A stretch of 64,000 nt of DNA from NCBI GenBank assembly GCA_026260175.1, contig JAKCWW010000249.1, positions 62,001-126,000 on the forward strand, given 5' to 3'. This DNA comes from Reticulitermes lucifugus (lineage: Eukaryota > Arthropoda > Insecta > Blattodea > Rhinotermitidae). Numbering within the stretch: position 1 is the stretch's first letter; every line of letters starts with the position of its first letter. Both the position numbers and the translations under genes were made by a program. Of this stretch, positions 11,641-23,991 are shown piece by piece. The notes below the pieces were generated by a model that was not told the origin of the DNA, did not search any database, and worked only from the letters and a program-made list of their open reading frames with translations.

Positions 11641-13433
11641 ATAACAATTTATATGGCGGAATATTTCAGAAGATTTCACCGCTTTGAGAACTTCAAATTC
11701 TGCAAAAGATAATCGGTTTCTCCTGAGTTTACTCAGTCGTATTTTATAAAAGTTATTTGAAATTTGTTTGATCAATAGCATAACTCTACGACGTTTGACA
11801 CCAGAGTACTGAGGAAAGTATTTGGACCTAAGGGGTGGGGAAATGAATGAAAGGTGGAGAAAACTGCACGATGAAGCTTGGTAATTTTTACTCTTCAGAT
11901 ATTATTAGAATGATCGAACCAAGGAGGATGAGACGGAACGGTTCTATAGAACGAATATGGAGATGAGAAACACAAATACAAATCCGAATTATATAGGAAT
12001 ACTAACAGACGTCGCAGTTTTGTGGCTGATACTGCCCATTCGTTTTAATAAGATCCCTGGTTCGATTCTCAGCATGAATAAATCTGCCGTACCGATTCTT
12101 GGCAGCGTTCTGTTCTTCTAAATAAATGGTAATTTCCTACAGTAGGTCACAACAGCATCCGCTCGCTGTTTTTTCCAATTAATCTTTAAAATCATCCTAG
12201 TATTCTGCGCTACAGATATTGGCCTGTAAGAAAATTAACTTCAAAATCACCTTTTTATTGCATTAATTCTAACATATATACAATGTATTACGAACTAGAA
12301 TAAAACATTATTAAAATATTCACCTAAATGTTTCGGCCAATCTAGACAATTCTCACGTCAACAAACTATAAAACCAGGGAGATACTGAAGCTTTTACATT
12401 GCTAGTAATGTTCAAAATATTTTATAAATTTGAAAAGCGTCGTTTTATAATCAAGAATCGACAAAAGTTATGCTACACTTTCCTTTTTACCCTTATCCCC
12501 ACAATCGTTTTTACCTAATAGCGTACCGCGGTTAAAGACCCTTTCACACTGAAGTACGTCACAAGGTTTTCTCTGCACGTGATCATTGAAGCAGCAAACA
12601 TAGCTCAATAAATGACTGTCATGGCAAATCGAAGGAATTTCGTACAAGACAATTATCGAAATTGTGTTGAATCAATGTATGTTGTAATCATATACAATGC
12701 TACAGGCATACCCTTCAATGCAGCAACTTTAATGGTATTGTTAATCTTGGAATAATGACTTAATATTCCAAACATATGTTCTCTTTAATAATTGTGACAA
12801 TACACAAGTAATCATCTTTCCGCCTTCCAATTCTTGCAGTAGGAATGCTGGGGTATTTGTCAGGGAAAATGTCTGCATAGATTTTTAATTGAAGGTTTCA
12901 ATATACATGTCTCATCTTACGCAGTGTAAGTTCTAATAATTCTTTCTGAGGAAAGAGAAGCTATTTTAAATTTTGTCACGTTCTTCTCATTTCTTCTTCT
13001 TATGCTTGAATAATACGTGCAGCCACTTCAGCCCTATTATTTAGAGAGTTTTAATTTATAATCACTTTTATCTCGAACACAGAATTACTAGTCTTAAACA
13101 GATTCAAGTAATACGTAAGCTAGAAGGCCGGAGCGTAATTCAGCTCTATTCTGTTTTCATAACTAGTATTCCTAATGCTGTAAAAAATTAACTTCTTAAG
13201 TTTAGTTTGAATAAATCCAAGGAATATTCTTCCCTGTTTTTCCAACGAAACTTTGAAATTTATAAAACCTTAAATTAGACCTATAATAAAACGAAGAAGA
13301 CAGTATGTTTGGTCCGACTTCCTGCTGCCTGTCTCCCAACTGGAAACCCAAAGACTGAAATAAACAGAATTGTGATTTTAGGAATTAGTTTATTCTTGCA
13401 AAATTTGGTTTTTTTCCATAGCTACCTATCTAA
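11641..13433. other. Stretch with no firm feature
   Basis: AT-rich. Two weak signals: a B-box-like GGTTCGATTCTCAGC near 12060 (possible tRNA-headed SINE fragment, no body seen), and on the minus strand near 12326-12361 GGCCGAAAC after GAGAATTGTCTAG, reminiscent of the hammerhead elements but without CTGANGA or a proper GUA. Confidence 0.35.
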
Positions 13434-13506
13434 TTAATTAACGAACTAACTAACTAAATAAACAACTAACTGAATAACTAACTAACTAAGTAACTAACGA
13501 ACTAAT
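13434..13506 (-). repeat. Tetranucleotide tail of the LINE
   Basis: Imperfect (TAAC)n on the plus strand, (GTTA)n in LINE sense, lying exactly after the LINE 3' UTR. Short tandem tails of this type end several insect LINE groups, so it is read as the element's 3' terminus and not as an independent microsatellite. The copies at 55850 and 63717 end in shorter GTTAGTTA runs. Confidence 0.75.
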
Positions 13507-14372
13507 TACCTACTCCATGATTCGCTTTGAGAAGCTAATAGGTCCTCCTTTGGCTTGTCAAGAAATTCCCCAAATTTTATGGAACCCGGAGGTTCATTAC
13601 CGAATTCACAAGATCCCGTCACCTGTCCCTATCCTGCGCCAGACCAATCCAGTCCAACCAATTTTTTATGCCATTCTAATATTATTCTCCCATCAACGCC
13701 TAGGTCTTCCAGGTGGTCCCTTTCTCTCAGGTTTCCCCATCAATACCCTGTATGCACCTCTCATTTCCCACGTAAGGTGTCACATGCCCCGTCCATCTCA
13801 CTTTTCTTGATTTGATCACCCGAATAATAATTGTTGAGGAGTACATCTCGTAAAGCCACTCATGTGGTCTTCTCTAATGCCCTGTTACCTCGTCCCGATT
13901 AGGCCCAAATATCTTCCTCACCACCCTATTCTCCAACACCCTCAACCTATGCTTCTCCATCAAGGTGAGAGACCAAGCCTGAAACCCATTCAAAACAACA
14001 GGCAAAATTACGTTTCTGTATATCTTGATCTTTATGTTTCTGGATAGCAAATTGGGAGACAAGTTTCTGCACCGAATGGTAGCAATCATTCCCGGACTTC
14101 AGTGTGTTCTTAATTCCTTCATGAATGGAATTTTGATTTGTTAGTGTTGTTCCCAAACATATGAACTTTTTCACTCTCTTAAAGGATTTTTTTACCTCTC
14201 CTCCTTTTGTGATTTTTTTCTGCGTGCTGGTCTCTAGACATGATCATACACTTAGTTTTCTCAGCCAATCTCCTTACTAGCGAATACCAAAGCTTCTGTG
14301 TTGTTCTTTACAGTATGCATGCGTTCGCTTCATAATTAATGTTATCAGCGTACACCAGAAGCTGATCTCGGT
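13434..14372 (-). mobile_element. LINE 3' part: reverse transcriptase end, C-terminus, 3' UTR, tail
   Basis: Reading the minus strand from about 14372, conceptual fragments show DQLLVYADNIN (reverse transcriptase YADD-type box with D to N), KTKCMIMSRDQ, then FICLGTTLTNQNSIHEGIK, IYRNVILPVVLNGFQAW, and RVVRKIFGPNRDEVTG. Further on come YSSTIIIRVIKSRKVRWTGHV, YRVLMGKPERKGPPGRPRR and RDLVNSVMNLRVP. This block order is the familiar C-terminal half of an insect non-LTR retrotransposon polyprotein. Frames shift several times and there are internal stops, so it is dead. The 3' end is an imperfect (GTTA)n run at 13434-13506. The endonuclease half is missing (5' truncation). Copies of the same 3' end lie at 55850 and 63343. 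Clade not determined. Confidence 0.9.
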
Positions 14373-17300
14373 CTTCTAGCCCGTAGCCTAGTCACGATAC
14401 GCACTAAACCATCCCAACTCCTGTGTGAACCTAAGTGGGAGAAAATAACAGAATCCTGTAGAAAATAACGTAATGATTTTTAGTCTTTATCTGGTTCTAT
14501 TACGGTCATTAAAACAGACATATAGATACGTGACAAATGTAGCACGTAGAAGAAGGGACAAAGGCGTAGAGGACTTTATACGGGAACCTGGGAAGAAGTG
14601 TGCATTTAGAGGTCTTAGTCGTAGGAGAGGATATAATACTAAAAGAGATCTTACAAGGGATATGGTGTTAGGATGCAAAGTGGGTTAATTTGGTCCGAGA
14701 TACGGTAGCTCTGATGAAGACGGTGACCAAAACTAGGGTACCATAAAAATGCTATAATTTCTTTACCGACTAAGCGATATTGAGCGTCTCAAGAAGAATT
14801 CTGTTGCACGGAATTTATTGGAAAAATAATTCTGTCAGATTTTGCGGACGACATGAGGCTGAAAGACCACACGGGCTGAGAAACAAAGAATAAACTTGTA
14901 CTGGTTTAGGTCATGTGTAATAGCTGACGTAATGTAAGGCGACTGCCAGTTATGAGTTGTTATTAATGTGCGTCCTTACAAAAATAATGGAACAGTAGCC
15001 GCAACTCAATTCCACTGCTTGCTCCTTACGGTATTCTATTTCTTGAACTAATGACAGCAATTTATTTTAAAGTAGTAAATAGTCGTCACTGAGACACATA
15101 AATCGTGTACGAAGTATTGTGCATCAGGTACAAAAATCTGCATAACAATGTTAGTCTACTCAACTTTGAGGTTGTGAGTTGATAATGATGGACGTATTTG
15201 TTGGTGATCAGACTTCATACGTACCAAATTAATCACAGACAGTAGCATTCGGTAAGTGAATAACAGTTCCTGGAACGTGTCTTCTTTACTGGGAAAAGAA
15301 GAGCATGTTTAAAGCTCATAGAATTTAATATTTGCACTTGTGAATCACTCATCTCGTACTTTCAACAAATTGTGTTACAGCTTCAAAGGCTTTGGTGGGG
15401 AAACGTCTTCAAAATTTTTCACTTGGAACAGGTAAAAAAAAGGAGGAGTATGAAATAGAATATATTTTAATAAAATACCTTGTGTGAGAGAAGGTTTGAT
15501 GGAAAAGACTCCAGATCGTGTCTGTTGTGAATTTTTGCCTTTACATTTTGACTCTGCCATCAAGCAATATAGTGTCAACAGCAGTTCTTACCGTCAATGA
15601 TTTACAACGATTTTTACATTGTATAGGGTATGTGAGTAGTTTATATAAGCTTAAGGAGGAAGTGTTTTACTAGTTTTTCACTTTTTACTGGCTTTCAAAA
15701 ATTACCTGAATAATTATATGGCCAATTTACCTTTTGTACGTGCTTTGTATTTTGTCAGTATTTTTCAGTACGCTGCCTTCAGTATGCTGTTGGTACTACC
15801 ATTTTATATATTCGATTAACGTACGGAATATGGATCGTATAATTTTCGATTATCAACGTTATAACGTTCCAATTCTGAGGCAACGGGAAGAAGTCTCATG
15901 GATAGTTGGGACGACAGCACTCGAGACTGTCATCTGTATTAATCCACTCCAGCTTCCTATGCCCCGTGTCATCCAAAAAACAATTTTCATTACTGAAAGT
16001 TACGATGTGGTTATCTCTACTATCATTTTTGTGAACAGAATGGCTGGGTGACTGGATCGGCATGTTGGAAGAAAATGGAAGAATTAGGTGATCTTTGTGG
16101 GGGGTTTCGTGGTATTAGCATAAGAGCAGTCACAGCAGTTGATGTGTCTAGCACGCTTAGGCTCCCTGCCACGAGCCCTTCTGATTGGCAAGCTGCATGA
16201 TAGAAATGAGTTTTGAGATGCTACCCAGAACAAGTTCGAGGCACCCCTCTAAAAACTAATTTTAATTTTGCTCTTTCTCTCTCTGCTGTCTGAATTCCTT
16301 TTACATTCTAAACTTAATACATTTTGTGACATAGTTTTTATCTTTTACACCAACGCTACTTTATTTTGTCCTTGGCACCATCCTTTATTCATATTTTTGT
16401 ATTTTGTGCAATGATGATATTTATTATTTTTTTGTATTAAAAGTAACATATTAGCCAAAAAATATACTGTCTTCATTCTCACAAATTTGTCACCGACTAT
16501 TTGAAGGAGAAGGTCAAATTTAACTTAGCCGTTTGATCAGTAAAATTAATTGATAATACATATAAAGATTAATTTCGTGACTTACAGAGAACAGAGACTG
16601 CTTCTATTAGAAAACCAAACGGTGAATGCCTTATACGGAAGTAATCGCTGTTTATTGTGAGCATCAAATGGAACACGTAAATACACTGTGGAAAAAAACG
16701 CAGAGTTTCTCTTGTTTAACCTAGAGGGACGTAACAACCACTAGGCATTAAAGGGTTAAATAGTTACAGATCGCAATATTTCTAGCTGTGGAACTGCTGT
16801 ATTTTACTCTCATAAAATGAAGACGACAATTGGTACAGTGTTGGAGAAAACTCTACTGACCATGAACCGTATTTTAATTAGATTATAATAAAGATACTTA
16901 ATGAAAAATCTGTAATATTGTTAAAAATCAAATAAATTACTACCACAATTGCTACTCTCGAAAAATATGACAAAATAAAATTTTGTTTATAGGAATGACA
17001 TATCAAAAATTCAGCGGCGCTATTTATTGACATTAAAAATAGAATTTCTGTATCACAATTTGAATATAAATATTGAAGCCGCAGAAACAGGGGCTAACCT
17101 TGTGTCAATATCAGGTGAAATAAAAACTGATACTACATACATTCTTACTTCACCAATTTACAAATTTTCTTCATTAATTTCAATAAACACATTTCCATTA
17201 AAATATTTATAAGGGCATTAATTTAGGAACGTATTCACTAAGACTATTTGAAATCAGTCACATTCTTGTAGGCTATATATTGAGACACAGAGAACGTCTG

Positions 17301-17990
17301 GTAAACGTTGGCTTATGAAATTTTGCCTACCTTAGGAATTTCTTTCTAATTTTCCCCTGAATATATGTAAAAATTAATTGTAAAACAGTTTAGGCCTTTT
17401 TGAATCGTATTTACTACGCTTCCTATTTAATGGTTAAAGGTGACTCTTTCCCACCACTGGTCTCTAATGGTGAGATTATGATTGCGAGAAAGTCTATTTC
17501 CACTCCCCTATGTGTGTTTGTAGGGTGGTCCTTCGTTAAGCAAAGGGATAATTTTAGATTAATGCCTGTCCTGTTAACTGAAATGCACAACTTACTTCAT
17601 TTAATGTGAAATGCTTTTGTTTATTTTGAAAAATAGAAAAAAATAGAAAACTATTCGAGAAAAGTCTAACTTCGATGAAGATTCGAATATGATTTCACGA
17701 CATCCACACAACAACTGAAAGCCAAAACACTAGTCCTTCATGTAGCACTGCAACCGATTAGTAAAAAGATGGCGAGTGGAACTCTTAATTCAGTCTTACG
17801 TCGACTGCATCCCAATCCAACCCGTTACAAATAGGGTTATGTGTTCATTTATTCATATTCGTCAAATATATTTGTTATAATTTTACGCAGAATTCACGGA
17901 AGACGTACTTAGATATATTGTGAGTTACCTTCGTGTCCCTCTCCTACACTAGACGCAGTACATTTATCTCCCTGAAGCGAAGTTTTTTTT
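14373..17990. other. Stretch with no firm feature
   Basis: No recognised gene. A weak plus-strand hammerhead-like relic lies at 14711-14743 (CUGAUGA, 11 bases, AAAAC-UAGG-GUA), with one core change and no proper stem II. The 105-codon frame at 15734-16051 has no recognised domain and begins with a hydrophobic stretch; I treat it as chance. Confidence 0.4.
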
Positions 17991-18010
17991 CTCTCTCTCT
18001 CTCTCTCTCT
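17991..18010. repeat. (CT)10 microsatellite
   Basis: Ten CT units directly after a T run. Confidence 0.9.
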
Positions 18011-18348
18011 TTCTGTCTGCAATCACCATAATCCACTTGCAAGTTGATTTTTTAGCTATCAGTCATGTGGAAATCCTGCGGCGATATGTTCTTGAGTTCG
18101 TACAGATAAAATTTCAATGTGTATAAAATACTTATTTCGAATAGAATTTACATTTACGCAAGGAAATATTTCCAAACGAATCCCTTTGAAATGTTTGGAG
18201 CTTCAAGATTAGAACATTTTTCATATGTAATTCATTGAAAGGATATATTCCGACTTCCAAAGGAAGAACACTAAATTATCTCTAACATTAACTGCATCAG
18301 TTGCCCCATCCTACATGTCGATATTATGTAAAAGTGACATAAATATGT

Positions 18349-18607
18349 TCGAACCCCTGAAAGTTTTGCTACTGACTTATAATCAGGTTACGTTATCATA
18401 TAAGAGAAGCATTATCAGGCTTTTAATTAGGATATAATTTCAACAATACTTTAAATGGTAACGTTAAGATAACTTAAGATCGAAACTCTGAAAGTTTTGC
18501 TGCTTAATGTTATAATCAGATTACGTGTAACATATAAAAGAAACATCAAGTTTTCTATTTAGGATATAATTGGAACAATACTTTAAATGGTAACGTTAAG
18601 GTAACTT
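18349..18607. repeat. Two-copy tandem duplication, period about 131 bp
   Basis: Unit 1 starts TCGAACCCCTGAAAGTTTTG at 18349 and unit 2 TCGAAACTCTGAAAGTTTTG at 18480. Both run through TATAATCAG(G/A)TTACGT, TTAGGATATAATT, CAATACTTTAAATGGTAACG and TTAAG(A/G)TAACTT. The units differ by scattered substitutions and small indels, so the duplication is not recent. It ends where the minus-strand SINE-A begins. Confidence 0.9.
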
Positions 18608-18611
18608 TTCG

Positions 18612-18885
18612 CTGTGGACGCCATGAATGCGTATGGAGGAGTGAGTGAGTAGATCAGATCCTTCTTAACTTTCGCACAATTTTGAGTGTGTCTTGGCTTC
18701 ATGTCCCGGCCGCTTTACCGCCGAGGACAACGCTAAATCTACGCATTGATTAGGAGGCTGGGTGGAATTCAGAGCCGATCTTAACGCTTTGCAGAAGAGA
18801 TAAATTTCTTGCCGCATCCGGGAATCGATTCACGATTTATAGGGCGTGATGCCCGTAGCGTAGTCACCGTACCTACTGGCTACTA
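18612..18885 (-). mobile_element. SINE-A copy
   Basis: On the minus strand: head GTAGCCAGTAGGTACGGTG, ACTACGCTACGGGCATC (A-box region), then GTGAATCGATTCCCGG (B box), then CCACCCAGCCTCCTAATC, GGCGGTAAAGCGGCCGGGAC and a 3' part 'atgaagccaagacacactc'. The central block GGTAAAGCGGCCGGGAC is identical to the copies at 20338 and nearly so at 53761. Confidence 0.8.
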
Positions 18886-19842
18886 TGTTTCACATTAAAT
18901 GTAAATACCAACTGTAAATCTTATCGACTACCTACGGAAAATATAATGATTTCAATTATTTGCAAAATCTATTAACTATTAGCAGAGACGATTACGAGTG
19001 CAATACACTAATGTAACCGCTGTATGTTCTTATCAACCAGGAAGTTTTTTATTTTAAAACAGCCGGAATAATGTTGCGTTTATGTAGCACTTATTAACTA
19101 AGCAAACGAACATTAACGTATTTTTGGACGATATATTCATAGCCGGTGTCTCATAAAAACAAGCATGCAGTGGGGTTATTAGCCAGGTACTTAATGACCT
19201 TCTTCACAAATTATTTTCCATGAGCATTAAGATAAAATCGTGTCCACAAAGCGCTGTGATGCACTAAATATATATATATACTTCTGGGAAGTAAATAACT
19301 GTATTTACATAAATAAGGCTTATCTCCTGTTACGCTACAACTGCATATTAACACGCAATTATCATGTCTCTCGTAGAGGGAATGGGAGGCGTTATTTACA
19401 CTACCTGTTTACTTTTTCAAATGCAAAGTTAATTATTATTTTCTTAATATATATATAAAACTGACTTAATTCATGAGCAATTCGGGCAGTAACTAACTTA
19501 TAGCTTATAAGTTTCGTAATTTTTATTTTAAAGTTCCCAAATTTATTAGGAAGTCTGCTATATGCTAGTAGATAGCCTGTCTACAAACAAACTCAGAGAA
19601 ACCTAAGCACTTGTCCATGCCTCATCACTGAAATGTAAGAAAAATTCATATCTTACACATATAAATTCTTCGAAAAGATCTTATATTTCAAATATAACAG
19701 TAACAAACCAAAGTCTGTACACAAACAATTAAGAGAAGTTTAATTTTGGGAATGCTAACTAACATTCAGTCCTTAATTTCCCTACTTCTCTCTAGAAATA
19801 TAAAGATTAAAGCATAAAAGAATAATTTTGCATTTTGTTCTT
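18886..19842. other. Stretch with no recognised feature
   Basis: AT-rich flank with short TA runs (19264-19280, 19447-19458); nothing recognised. Confidence 0.45.
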
Positions 19843-19934
19843 ATGGGGGTAAAACTTCCGTGATTTCAGGCTTCCGTCGCGATGTTGATGAGATCTACGC
19901 TCTTCTGGGATATTACGCAGCGTCGAGTGGTAAT

Positions 19935-19978
19935 CCTTTACTGACGTTTCGGGACAACGTATCGGTCCCCTCTGCAAG
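19935..19978 (-). ncRNA. Hammerhead-like motif, left arm, decayed
   Basis: Minus strand reads CUUGCAGA then GGGGACCGAUACGUUGUCCC, GAAAC-GUCA-GUA-AAGG. The 3' half and a GGGAC/GUCCC-type stem II survive, but the CUGANGA box is changed, so activity is unlikely. Confidence 0.5.
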
Positions 19979-20000
19979 GGTCAAGTTTGACTTCTTGACC

Positions 20001-20044
20001 CTTGAAGATGGGACTGATACATTTTCCCGAAACGTCGGTAAAGG
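20001..20044 (+). ncRNA. Hammerhead-like motif, right arm
   Basis: Reads CC-UUGAAGA-U-GGGA-CUGAUACAUUU-UCCC-GAAAC-GUCG-GUA-AAGG. Stem II is a 4-bp GGGA/UCCC helix, stem III is A-U and C-G with loop GUCG, and GUA is 20038-20040. Position C3 of the core is U in this copy, which should impair cleavage. CCUU before the core can pair with AAGG after GUA, though in a shifted register. Confidence 0.6.
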
Positions 20045-20337
20045 ATTACCGCTCGAAGCTTCGTAATTCTCAGATGAGCGTAGATCTCATGGGGGTAAAA
20101 CTTGTTGCCTCACATCATGTGAAGAATAGCAACTGAAAGTATGATTTAAGCTTAACCCCGAAAGTGGTGGTTGTAGGTGCAATAATTTGTTCTTTGGAAA
20201 CCTAAGAACACGAATAAACTGAATATATGCGAGAAGGTTCTGAGCAGAATACTTATAACTATTAGAAACGAAGTGACAGGATGCTAGGCAAAACTGAATG
20301 ACTGGTACTTTTCAACAAATATGAGTATGTATATCGT

Positions 20338-20605
20338 ACCTCTACTTGGTACAGACTTAGGAGGTGGACGGTCCGTGGATCGAATCCTGGTGGGGTCGAG
20401 ATTTTCAGCACCCGTCCAGACCGGCCCTGGGCCTACCCAGCCTCCTGTACAATGGATACTGGGTCATTCCTGGGGGTAAAGCGGCCGGGACGTGGCGTTG
20501 ACCACCCACCCCCATCTAGCGCAGAGGTTAAGGAAAGAGTATAGCTATACCTCTACTCCCCCTCTTGGCCTTCATGGCCTGTTCTAGGGTGAACTTTACC
20601 TTTAA
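20338..20605 (+). mobile_element. SINE-A copy, near full length
   Basis: B box GTGGATCGAATCCTGG (about 20376), then GGGCCTACCCAGCCTCCTGT, GGGGGTAAAGCGGCCGGGAC, CGTTGACCACCCACCCCC, 'tctagcgcagaggttaagg', and the 3' end 'ggccttcatggcctgttc' plus 'gaactttacctttaa'. The A-box part of the head is decayed. This is the clearest copy of the family body in the window. Confidence 0.85.
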
Positions 20606-21177
20606 CTTGGTCCAGTCTAGAAGTACGTGTAGTTAAGGAAATTTGTTCGTCACACCTGGATGAAAGAGACCACGTAAGGTATTGTAAATATTTGGGATAA
20701 TAGGCTGAAAAATGGATCTTTAAAAGTCTTTTTTAGGGTATGGTTCGGATTAATCTGGCTTAGTGTAGGGACCACAGTAAATGCATTTTCAGTTCACTAA
20801 AATCCACGGTATTTCTTGAGTAACTAAGCAACTACCAACTTTATACAATAACTCCAGTCCTGGAGTACCTTATCTGAAATAAGTATATCTAGAAAAGTAT
20901 ATTATTCAGCAAGATTAATCTTCATTAATAATCCCACTTACTATAAACGTTACTTTGTGATCATTATTTAAATGTCAGATATGAATACAATGGAACAACA
21001 CTTTGGATGCTTTTAGCGCACAAACAACTAGTTTATCATATGACCCTATATGAAAATTGTTTGGAATACATTGTCCTGTGTTTTGATTGATCTGTACGGA
21101 ATTGAACAAACTACGTTAGCAGGAGGCTGATGGGAATCTGAAACGAGTACATTATATACAGAATATGTTTGAAGTTT

Positions 21178-21238
21178 GCCATCTTTTACGATGTGACGCC
21201 GTGTAGTCTATTATAGACTGACGACATATTGGAGGGTG
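21178..21238 (-). repeat. Family A outer-end relic
   Basis: GATGTGACGCCGTGTAGTCT followed by 'gactgacgacatattggaggg' matches the outer arm of family A (gaTATGACaTGTAGTCTgg...ACCGACGTTTCGGAG at 22239). The hammerhead box is too decayed to call. Confidence 0.45.
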
Positions 21239-22229
21239 GTATTTTAAGGGTTGAGGTAATATATTTAATTTCATCCTTGAGAACTTAAATTTGCACAGAT
21301 AATCTCCATTTAGAAAATTAAGACGGTGATACAGAAACAACATGAATTTTGCATCTGAGAAATAATTTGTGAGGATGTGAAATGAAAAGGGAAATTTTAG
21401 GACGGGTAGCTCCCATTTATTTCGTTAAATTCCGACTGTTATCAACGTGTAGAAACATAACGTCTAATGGTTTTGGCACATTTTGAAATGGAACTTTGTA
21501 GAAGAAAGTGGTCGTGTCCTACATCTAAATATTCCTATAGAGACGGGGGAGCAACACAGAAAATACAGGAGAGGCACCAGGCCTTCCTGCGAAAAGTAGA
21601 CACTGGAGTCTTCCGGGTCAAATGTGGAGGTGTTACCACTAGACTTATAGCTCTTTATTAGCTGTAACACCACGATTACAGTATGAAAAAGTACAAACAT
21701 TTCTCAAGTAAAATTTGTGGTGTTTTCCTATCATTGTTCTTTCACAAACCTGTCGTGGATGTGTGTATTGTTCCTAAAACACACACAAGTAATTGCGGAG
21801 GTGCATTTTTCTTTTATGACATTGCTTTCATATTGATTGGCATATATGATTAAGAAAATTTATATTAGAGAATTTATTCGGATTTAGGACTGTAAACACA
21901 TGTCATAAATGCCAGGAAACTCATTGTGTCACTTTGTCTTTCTGTTTGGGCCACAGAATAAAACAGGTGCTAAACCAGCTATTGTTGTTAGTGTCTTTAA
22001 ATATTAATGGGGTGACAGAATCTAGAAATATGCGATAAGCCAAGCATGTAACACGCAAGACAGACCTAGACATGCATGGGAGAAAAATATTTAAACCGAT
22101 CTTCATAAAATTTAGTCTCAACTGCATTCATATGCCCTGGAATATGTTCCATTGACGGGTAAATACAAACACGCTAGTGAAAGTGAGATTGGATTTCTCA
22201 CGGCAGTGTCTATGAAGATTAAATTTATT

Positions 22230-22310
22230 GTCTTCTGAGATATGACATGTAGTCTGGTAGGCGTTCACCGACGTTTCGGAGAAACCTCCTTGCTTCATCC
22301 CAAGGTCTGC
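22230..22310 (-). mobile_element. Family A hammerhead-element arm
   Basis: Plus strand GTCTTCTGAGATATGACATG (22230) and TAGTCTGGTAGGCG lead into ACCGACGTTTCGGAG. On the minus strand this gives GGAG-GUUU-CUCC-GAAAC-GUCG-GUG, that is a closed stem II, intact GAAAC and a changed cleavage triplet. The upstream box reads GGGAUGAAG, not CUGANGA. Only one arm is present. Confidence 0.6.
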
Positions 22311-22974
22311 ACTCATAATGAAGAGGGAAGAAACATGTGAAATAGCAGTAAACGTAGGTACACGGCATCACGTTCCAAACATCGGCAATCATCACTGTCA
22401 TAAACATTCGCGTTCTATAGAAGGCGGAGAATTTATTGATTAACCGCGCCACTGTCAGTTTCTCAAAAAGAATTTTCATTTGTGGAGTTAGTCACTTAAT
22501 ACTACCCACGTCCATCTACATTACACATGTCATTTATCAGTGAAGTGAGGGATTTTTCTGTTTACACGTCATATGTGATCTGATGTACGCAGATGAATTT
22601 TATATAGGCCTAGTCATACTTTACCGGTAAAATATCTTGTCTGTACGTTAGACATTTCGTGTTAATATTTTCCCAAATTTGATTTCTGCTGCTTGCGGCA
22701 GTTTAGCTTTATTCCAGTAGGTATATTTTGAAGAGTATTTTCTGCAAAAATGAAAATATATTTTAGGCGCTTTTCACCAAACATGGCAATTTTGGTAATA
22801 AAGCTTTTATGTAATTCCATTCTTGGAATTAGTGTCGAACAAATTCGAAATTGGTGGACTTTTTAATTTTTGTGAATTTGCTGTGTCATGCTGATAATAT
22901 TGTTTTCACAACCGAAACAATTTCACTTTTCAGGACTATTTTAATTAGCAAAGAAACTCCTTATGTGGAGACCA

Positions 22975-23530
22975 CGACCGTCCATCCGTCTGTCTGTCTG
23001 TGACATAGTATCAGACACTAAATCATTTATCGGATTTTCATGAAATTTTTATAGGTGTTCCTTACATAATCTTTCGTAAGCCTCAGTTTCTTAAAAATCG
23101 GCTCAGCGAGAGTTAAAGAGTGTAAATGAAATTTACCCTACTTTCAGCATTTCTTGACTGATTTGGGTAAAATTTTGTAGATAAATTTTCGATCAAAATG
23201 ATTAAGGGATCGTGATGTTCGTGAAAATCAGTGTAGTGGAAGTTACATTTTAATTAAGGGCAGAAATAAATTTTACACGTCCTTCTGTAATTTTTATCCG
23301 ATATAGAAAAAAGTCGGCACATGAAGTGTTATTATTTATACTTATAAACTTATTGCGAGTTATTTTAAATCAGCTCAGTGAAAGCCATTCTTTATTTAAG
23401 GGCGTAAATATAACTTTATTCACAATATTCAAATTTATTATCCACTCTGGGTGGAATTCAGTACAAAAGGTCATGAAATTAGTGACGTTAAACAACTGTG
23501 AGTTTTAGGAAAATCAGCCTAGGAAAGGCC
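22975..23530. repeat. Degenerate tandem array, unit about 130-142 bp
   Basis: A TCTGTC run (CCATCCGTCTGTCTGTCTGT) opens the array. The block AAATCGGCTCAGCGAGAGTT recurs at about 23096, 23226 (AAATCAGTGTAGTGGAAGTT), 23368 (AAATCAGCTCAGTGAAAGCC) and 23509 (AAATCAGCCTAGGAAAGGCC), spaced 130, 142 and 141 bases. Two units also share TTTAATTAAGGGC / TTTATTTAAGGGC. The units are heavily diverged. A similar TCTGTC-plus-CATGAAATTT start occurs near 45905-45980. Confidence 0.7.
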
Positions 23531-23991
23531 GTACTTTTATTATGAGCATACATGAAACTGTACTGTGTGCCGTGAAACTGGCTGACACTTCGATAAGAAA
23601 GAACGCCTTGCTACAGCCTATGTATATTTACAGCAATACGGAGTGTACAATATGCACTCTTCTTATAGACGTGTAAGACGCACCCTGTAAGAGGAGAGGA
23701 TTGGGAAAAGAGAAGTTCATATAGCACTTTGATGGAGGAACCTCATGGAAAGAGATTACATGGAAGATAAAAACGTAGATGAGAATTTATGACTAGAACT
23801 GATATGAAAGGGATATGATGGGAGGGATTTGACTGGATTCATGTGCCTTGGGATGGGAACTACTGGGGGCTCTCGTGAAAAACGTAACGAATTTTCACGT
23901 TCCATAAAATGTAGGGCATTACTTATATAGCTGAGAAAATGTCAATTCCTCAAGAGTCACTTGCACCATGGAGTTACCTAGCTTCTTTTGT

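Larger units (their letters stand above)
19843..20103 (+). mobile_element. Fold-back Penelope-like element, family A, with target duplication
   Basis: A perfect 15-bp direct repeat ATGGGGGTAAAACTT (19843-19857 and 20089-20103) flanks a 231-bp insertion (19858-20088). Bases 19858-19887 are a one-sided 30-bp extension. From 19888 to about 20090 the element is an inverted repeat: ATGAGATCTACGCT at the left end, AGCGTAGATCTCAT at the right. Each arm carries GAAACGTC(G/A)GTAAAGG on its own strand, a hammerhead 3' half. The plan equals that of the family B elements at 5633 and 31978. Arm differences show the copy has aged. No protein is encoded. Confidence 0.8.

Noticed and set aside
12326-12361. 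Minus-strand GGCCGAAAC as another hammerhead
   Set aside because: No CTGANGA box and no GTA triplet in register.
13517-13815. Plus-strand frames of 86 and 97 codons
   Set aside because: They are antisense to the LINE C-terminus and 3' UTR on the minus strand.
14711-14743. CTGATGA...AAAAC-TAGG-GTA as an intact ribozyme
   Set aside because: The second box is AAAA, not GAAA, and no stem II closes; noted only as a possible relic.
15734-16051. 105-codon frame with a hydrophobic start, as a secreted protein
   Set aside because: No cleavage-site pattern, cysteine framework or splice context; T-rich DNA often gives hydrophobic frames.
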